DNA of 7,847 bases from Longimicrobium sp. (GTDB taxonomy: Bacteria; Gemmatimonadota; Gemmatimonadetes; Longimicrobiales; Longimicrobiaceae). Positions 5,285 through 7,847 of the stretch are shown here, in pieces. The position numbers were made by a program, and so were the translations under genes. Location: NCBI GenBank assembly GCA_030446945.1, contig JAUJMI010000127.1, forward strand, positions 1,212-9,058, written 5' to 3'. Position 1 is the first letter of the stretch. Each line of letters begins with the position of its first letter. Under the pieces are notes generated by a model. That model saw only the letters and a program-made list of their open reading frames with translations. It searched no databases and had not been told where the DNA came from.

Positions 5285-6643
5285 TCACGGCGCGGCGGCG
5301 TGGTGCCGGCCGAACAGGTACGACAGCGTCACCCCGAAGACCTGCGCGTCCGCGGTGTACACGCCCACGTTCGCCTCGCCCGGGCGCACCGAGCCGCGGC
5401 GGTTCGGCTGGCGCACGTACTGGTACGCCAGGTCCAGCCCCAGCTGCCGGGCGAAGCGGTAGCCGGCCCCCGCCGTGAAGTAGTTGCGCTCGAACTCCGG
5501 AAGGAGCGGCGTGGCGCGCGGCGAAGCCTCGTTGTTGTACCGGAAGCCGGCGCGCAGTGCCAGCGCCTCCGTCGCCGCGAAGTCCGCGGCGAGGCGGAAG
5601 GTGTTGGTGTTCTGGTACCCCAGGTTCAGCACCCGGTCGGCCGCGTTCTCGTTCTGGAAGTCGATGCCGAACTGGTCGAAACTCTCCCACCCGGTCCGCT
5701 GGTAGTCCGCCAGCAGGTTCAGCCGCGGGGTGGCGGCGAAGTTGACGCCGACCACCAGCTGCGACGGGAACTCCACGGTGGTGCCGATCCCCTGGGCGCC
5801 CAGCGCGCCGCCGGCGATCTGCGCCGCGATCAGCGCGTCGATCCCGGGGATGCCGGTGAGCACCTGCTCGAAGTCCGCGTCGCCGTCCATCTCCACCTCG
5901 GCCGAGTGCAGGTAGCGCACGCCCAGCGAGGCGCGCTCGCTCAGCTGCGCGATCCCGCCCAGGTGGAAGGTGAAGCCGGTGCCCTCGCCCTTGAGCGTGG
6001 CGTCCGCCACGTCCAGCCCGCGCAGCCCGGAGCCGGGCACGTCGGCGCGCTGGTGCACCTCGATGTTGCCGCGCACGTAGTCCAGCCCCGCGCCGAGCGA
6101 GATGCGCCCCGGGACCAGCTGGTACGCCACGGTGGGCTGGATGTAGACGCCGCGGAAGGCGTTGTCGTAGCCGGTGAAGCGCCCCTCGAAGTTGTTTTCC
6201 GGGGTGCAGGAGGCGGTGTTGGCCTCCTGGATGCTGCACACGTCCCACTTGAGGCCCAGCCCGTACGGAGCGAACACCCCCAGCCCGACGGCCAGCCGGT
6301 CCGACGCACGGTAGTTCACGAACGCCTGCGGCACGGGCACGGTCTCCGCGTCGCGCGTGATGGTGGGGTCGGCCAGGTTGAGCCCCGGGTCGTAGCGGAA
6401 GGTGTTGCTGGTGTTGACCAGCGACACGCCCACGCTGAGCGCGCTCCCCTGGTTCACCAGCCCGGCCGGGCTGAAGTACACCGCGGACCCGTCCTGGCAC
6501 GGCATGGCCACGCCGGCGCCCACGCGACCGGTCATGCATGCGCTCTGCTGGTCGACGCCGGAGCCCTGGGCGTGCAGGGCGGGAGTGCCGGCCGCGATGC
6601 ACGCGACGGCCGCGGCACTGGCCATGGCCAGACTTCGTTTCAT
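5285..6643 (-). CDS. FadL/OmpP1/TodX-family outer-membrane transport protein
   Basis: A 452-residue outer-membrane beta-barrel of the FadL family, which carries long-chain fatty acids or other hydrophobic compounds into the cell. The signal peptide is MKRSLAMASAAAVACIAAG..., with cleavage probably after ALHA near residue 25. The N-terminal hatch signature follows: SACMTGRVGAGVAMPCQDGS, then AVYFSPAGL (about 34-62), matching the family's GRAGAG...NPAGL pattern. The rest alternates beta-strands (for example LAVGLGVFAPYGLGLKW, ISLGAGLDYVRGNIEV, LGLDLAYQYVRQP) and ends in VFGVTLSYLF plus a short GRHHAAAP tail after the last strand aromatic, which is slightly unusual. Two cysteine pairs (36/49 in the hatch, 136/146 in a loop) could form disulfides. 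The start at 6643 is fixed by AGGAGA six to seven bases upstream. The adjacent SGNH lipoprotein downstream suggests ester hydrolysis coupled to uptake. Confidence 0.92.
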   Translation of the reverse strand: MKRSLAMASAAAVACIAAGTPALHAQGSGVDQQSACMTGRVGAGVAMPCQDGSAVYFSPAGLVNQGSALSVGVSLVNTSNTFRYDPGLNLADPTITRDAETVPVPQAFVNYRASDRLAVGLGVFAPYGLGLKWDVCSIQEANTASCTPENNFEGRFTGYDNAFRGVYIQPTVAYQLVPGRISLGAGLDYVRGNIEVHQRADVPGSGLRGLDVADATLKGEGTGFTFHLGGIAQLSERASLGVRYLHSAEVEMDGDADFEQVLTGIPGIDALIAAQIAGGALGAQGIGTTVEFPSQLVVGVNFAATPRLNLLADYQRTGWESFDQFGIDFQNENAADRVLNLGYQNTNTFRLAADFAATEALALRAGFRYNNEASPRATPLLPEFERNYFTAGAGYRFARQLGLDLAYQYVRQPNRRGSVRPGEANVGVYTADAQVFGVTLSYLFGRHHAAAP

Positions 6644-6749
6644 ACGGGTCTCCTGTGATGTCGCTCTGGGATGGTCCCCGTGCGCGCGGGTTTTTGGAAG
6701 CGCGGTGGGGGTGCTGGACGGGATGGGGGTGCCCGGGCTAGGTGGCCTC

Positions 6750-6778
6750 ACGATACACCCCGCTACGGCGCCGGTCAA
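6750..6778 (-). promoter_or_regulatory. Sigma70-type promoter of the porin-hydrolase operon
   Basis: TTGACC (6778-6773) and TATCGT (6755-6750) are separated by exactly 17 bases on the minus strand, matching the -35 at five and the -10 at four positions. The predicted start is near 6743, giving a leader of about 100 bases before the ATG at 6643. No operator-like repeat is evident in that leader. Confidence 0.65.
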
Positions 6779-6819
6779 GGCGATTCCCCGCGCCCCGCCT
6801 CGGATTTCAGGCCCGCGGA

Positions 6820-6838
6820 CACTGAGCCGCGCTCAGTG
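6820..6838. other. Perfect 8-bp hairpin over the stop codon of the three-helix membrane gene
   Basis: CACTGAGC and GCTCAGTG (6820-6827 and 6831-6838) flank a three-base loop and include the TGA at 6835-6833. It may help end the 6833-7108 transcript, but no T-run follows on either strand. Confidence 0.4.
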
Positions 6839-7108
6839 GAGCAGCGCCACCACCATCGTCCCCACCGCGTTGAGGAGGGCCACGCAGTTGGCGGCCACGA
6901 AGATCCTGTTCTTGAGGCGCAGCGAGTAGAGCAGGAAGAAGAAGCTCGCCACCGTCTGCAGGGCGAAGAAGAGGGGGTCGATCTCCTGCCCGCCGTCGGA
7001 GAGGGCCTTGATGAAGGTGTAGGTGAGCGAGCCCGCCAGTGTCAGGCACCCGATCCACCCCACCACTTCTACCCATCGCTTGTCCGCCGCGCGCCGCTTC
7101 GGTACCAT
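6833..7108 (-). CDS. CBU_0592-like small integral membrane protein
   Basis: A 91-residue inner-membrane protein with three likely helices: about 13-34 (VEVVGWIGCLTLAGSLTYTF), 44-62 (DPLFFALQTVASFFFLLYS) and 68-90 (NRIFVAANCVALLNAVGTMVVALL). The pattern W-x-E-x-x-G-W, PLFF, then NRIFVAANCVALL agrees with what I remember of the CBU_0592-like domain, whose function is unknown. The basic N-terminus (MVPKRRAADKR) predicts the N-terminus in the cytoplasm. The start at 7108 is chosen for GGGAG seven bases upstream; an in-frame ATG 15 codons earlier lacks such a site. It is transcribed divergently from the WYL-like gene at 7246 and lies about 190 bases before the porin gene, which has its own promoter. 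Family assignment is moderately sure; the role is unknown. Confidence 0.8.
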   Translation of the reverse strand: MVPKRRAADKRWVEVVGWIGCLTLAGSLTYTFIKALSDGGQEIDPLFFALQTVASFFFLLYSLRLKNRIFVAANCVALLNAVGTMVVALLH

Positions 7109-7134
7109 CCGCTTGCTCCCTCTGTTCACTTGTC

Positions 7135-7228
7135 TGCCGGGCCGGTCCGGCAATGCACGGCACGGGCCGCGCCGTGCGCAGGCAGTCGTTTTGCGGTAGC
7201 CGCGCCTTTGCGGCCGGATTCGCCGGCC
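7135..7228. promoter_or_regulatory. Divergent intergenic region with three inverted repeats
   Basis: The 137-base gap between the divergent genes holds three perfect short inverted repeats: TGCCGG/CCGGCA (7135-7140 and 7147-7152), GCACGGC/GCCGTGC (7155-7161 and 7171-7177) and GGCCGG/CCGGCC (7212-7217 and 7223-7228). I see no confident -35/-10 pair on either strand. They could be operators or simply GC-driven chance. Confidence 0.3.
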
Positions 7229-7245
7229 CTCGAGCGGGAGAGCGT

Positions 7246-7590
7246 ATGAACGACGTGGAGCGGACCTTCGTCGCGGCGGGGAAGTCGCTCCGCCTGGTGT
7301 CGCTCACCGAACCGTCCGGGCACTACCGGATCGTGGAGCCGTACATGGTCTTCGTCTCGTCCACGGGCAGGCGCCTCTTCCACCTCTACCAGATCGGCGG
7401 CTACAGCGCCGGCGGGGTGCTGCGCGGCTGGAAGAACCCGGAGATCTCCAACTTCGCGAGCGCCGAGGTCCTGGACCAGCGCTTCGACCCGCGCGACGAC
7501 TACAATCAGTTCAAGGAGGAGATGTTCCCGGAGGTGGTGTTCGCCGCGCCCACGCGGGACGGGCGGGTGAGGGTGCCGGGGAAGGGCTGA
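7246..7590 (+). CDS. Small WYL-domain-like protein
   Basis: A 114-residue soluble protein, the only plus-strand gene here. The core KSLRLVSLTEPSGHYRIVEPYMVFVSSTGRRLFHLYQIGG... (about 13-52), then GWKNPEISNFASAEVLDQRFDPRDDYN (61-87), follows the layout of WYL and WYL-like ligand-sensing domains: strands, an R-x-V-E-P-Y motif, a polar turn, a 'W...I...' helix and a closing F-x-P...Y-N. There is no DNA-binding helix-turn-helix and no transmembrane segment, so if it is WYL it is a stand-alone sensor or partner. The start at 7246 is supported by GGGAG about six bases upstream; the longer open frame is antisense to the neighbouring membrane-protein gene and is not used. The likely transcript end is the hairpin at 7637-7657. 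The fold call is from pattern memory only and is tentative. Confidence 0.72.
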   Translation: MNDVERTFVAAGKSLRLVSLTEPSGHYRIVEPYMVFVSSTGRRLFHLYQIGGYSAGGVLRGWKNPEISNFASAEVLDQRFDPRDDYNQFKEEMFPEVVFAAPTRDGRVRVPGKG

Positions 7591-7636
7591 ATGGCAGTGC
7601 GCGGGTGCGGCTTTGGCGCGCGCAGCCATCTGCCAT

Positions 7637-7657
7637 CCGGAGCCAGCGCTGCTCCGG
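7637..7657 (+). terminator. Hairpin terminator candidate of the WYL-like gene
   Basis: CCGGAGC (7637-7643) and GCTCCGG (7651-7657) pair around a seven-base loop, 46 bases after the stop, followed by GCTTTGCCGTCTT. An outer pair ATGGCAG/CTGCCAT (7591-7597 and 7630-7636) lies just upstream. The T-run is short, so it could equally be a REP-like repeat. Confidence 0.45.
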
Positions 7658-7690
7658 GCTTTGCCGTCTTCCAGCCTTTGGCGCGGAGAG

Positions 7691-7764
7691 CGAAGGATCT
7701 ACTGCGCCTTCCCGAGGGGCCGGCCCGATGCACCGGCCTCGTGCCTCGCCGGCTAGATCCTTCG
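7691..7764. repeat. Extragenic repeat with 11-bp inverted ends
   Basis: CGAAGGATCTA (7691-7701) and its exact complement TAGATCCTTCG (7754-7764) enclose 52 bases that contain a smaller stem GGCCGG/CCGGCC (7718-7723 and 7733-7738). No convincing gene is present in 7591-7847. 'AGATCCTTCGG...CAGGAT' strings are familiar to me as interspersed sequences in GC-rich environmental genomes, but copies cannot be counted here. Confidence 0.45.
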
Positions 7765-7784
7765 GTCGCCGCAGGAGTTTGGGG

Positions 7785-7808
7785 CGCCCCGCCGAGCTCG
7801 GCGGGGCG
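7785..7808. repeat. 24-bp perfect palindrome
   Basis: The sequence 7785-7808 equals its own reverse complement, centred on GAGCTC. As RNA it would form a 10-bp GC stem with an AGCT loop. There is no T-run on the plus side. It lies 21 bases beyond the 7691-7764 element and could be part of it, a bidirectional terminator, or a site for a dimeric protein. Confidence 0.5.
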
Positions 7809-7847
7809 GCTCTCTCAGGATCGAAGACCGGGGGGGTACGCTTCCAC

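Noticed and set aside
5096..6658. Plus-strand open frame (520 codons) over the porin gene
   Set aside because: Antisense shadow of the FadL gene; no start site or motif support.
7506..7733. Minus-strand 75-codon open frame across the right intergenic region
   Set aside because: It overlaps the 3' end of the WYL-like gene and runs through the inverted repeats; it has no start-site support and reads as translated repeat sequence.

Overview
The window is GC-rich bacterial chromosome with ordinary housekeeping and envelope genes. The organism is Gram-negative: it has a FadL-type outer-membrane porin, three predicted lipoproteins and signal peptides ending in the 'HAQ' style. Together with the very high GC, the TPR/HD-GYP protein and the style of the intergenic repeats, this suggests Gemmatimonadota, perhaps a Longimicrobium relative. 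That assignment is inference; there is no rRNA or marker gene here. I see no CRISPR array, prophage, transposase or defence system.

Layout. Positions 1-1538 (minus) hold most of a TPR plus HD-GYP c-di-GMP phosphodiesterase whose C-terminus lies beyond the window. Upstream of it on the same strand (1580-1828) is a tiny lipoprotein with a duplicated Gly/Tyr-rich tail, driven by a clear sigma70-type promoter with A-tracts. The 41-base gap between them holds a perfect 11-bp hairpin that overlaps an alternative hairpin enclosing the HD-GYP start codon. Positions 2040-3486 (minus) read sufE-like, then a lipoprotein cytochrome c, then a two-helix membrane protein that overlaps the cytochrome gene by ATGA. 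Positions 3487-3810 are non-coding: a roughly 150-bp element with 11-bp terminal inverted repeats, then a strong minus-strand hairpin terminator. Positions 3811-6643 (minus) are a two-gene unit, a FadL/OmpP1 porin followed by an SGNH-hydrolase lipoprotein, behind a good promoter at 6750-6778. Positions 6833-7108 (minus) encode a three-helix membrane protein of the CBU_0592 type. It is divergent from the only plus-strand gene, a 114-residue WYL-like protein (7246-7590). The last 257 bases are a cluster of inverted repeats.

How it fits together. The most coherent functional unit is porin plus esterase: a surface or periplasmic lipoprotein hydrolase could release fatty acids or other hydrophobic products that the porin takes up. 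The cytochrome/membrane-protein pair looks like a small electron-transfer module. The lipoprotein/HD-GYP junction is the most unusual regulatory spot. I did not find a convincing new multi-gene system; the best leads are the RNA structure at the HD-GYP start, the duplicated lipoprotein tail, the porin-hydrolase pair and the two intergenic repeat elements.
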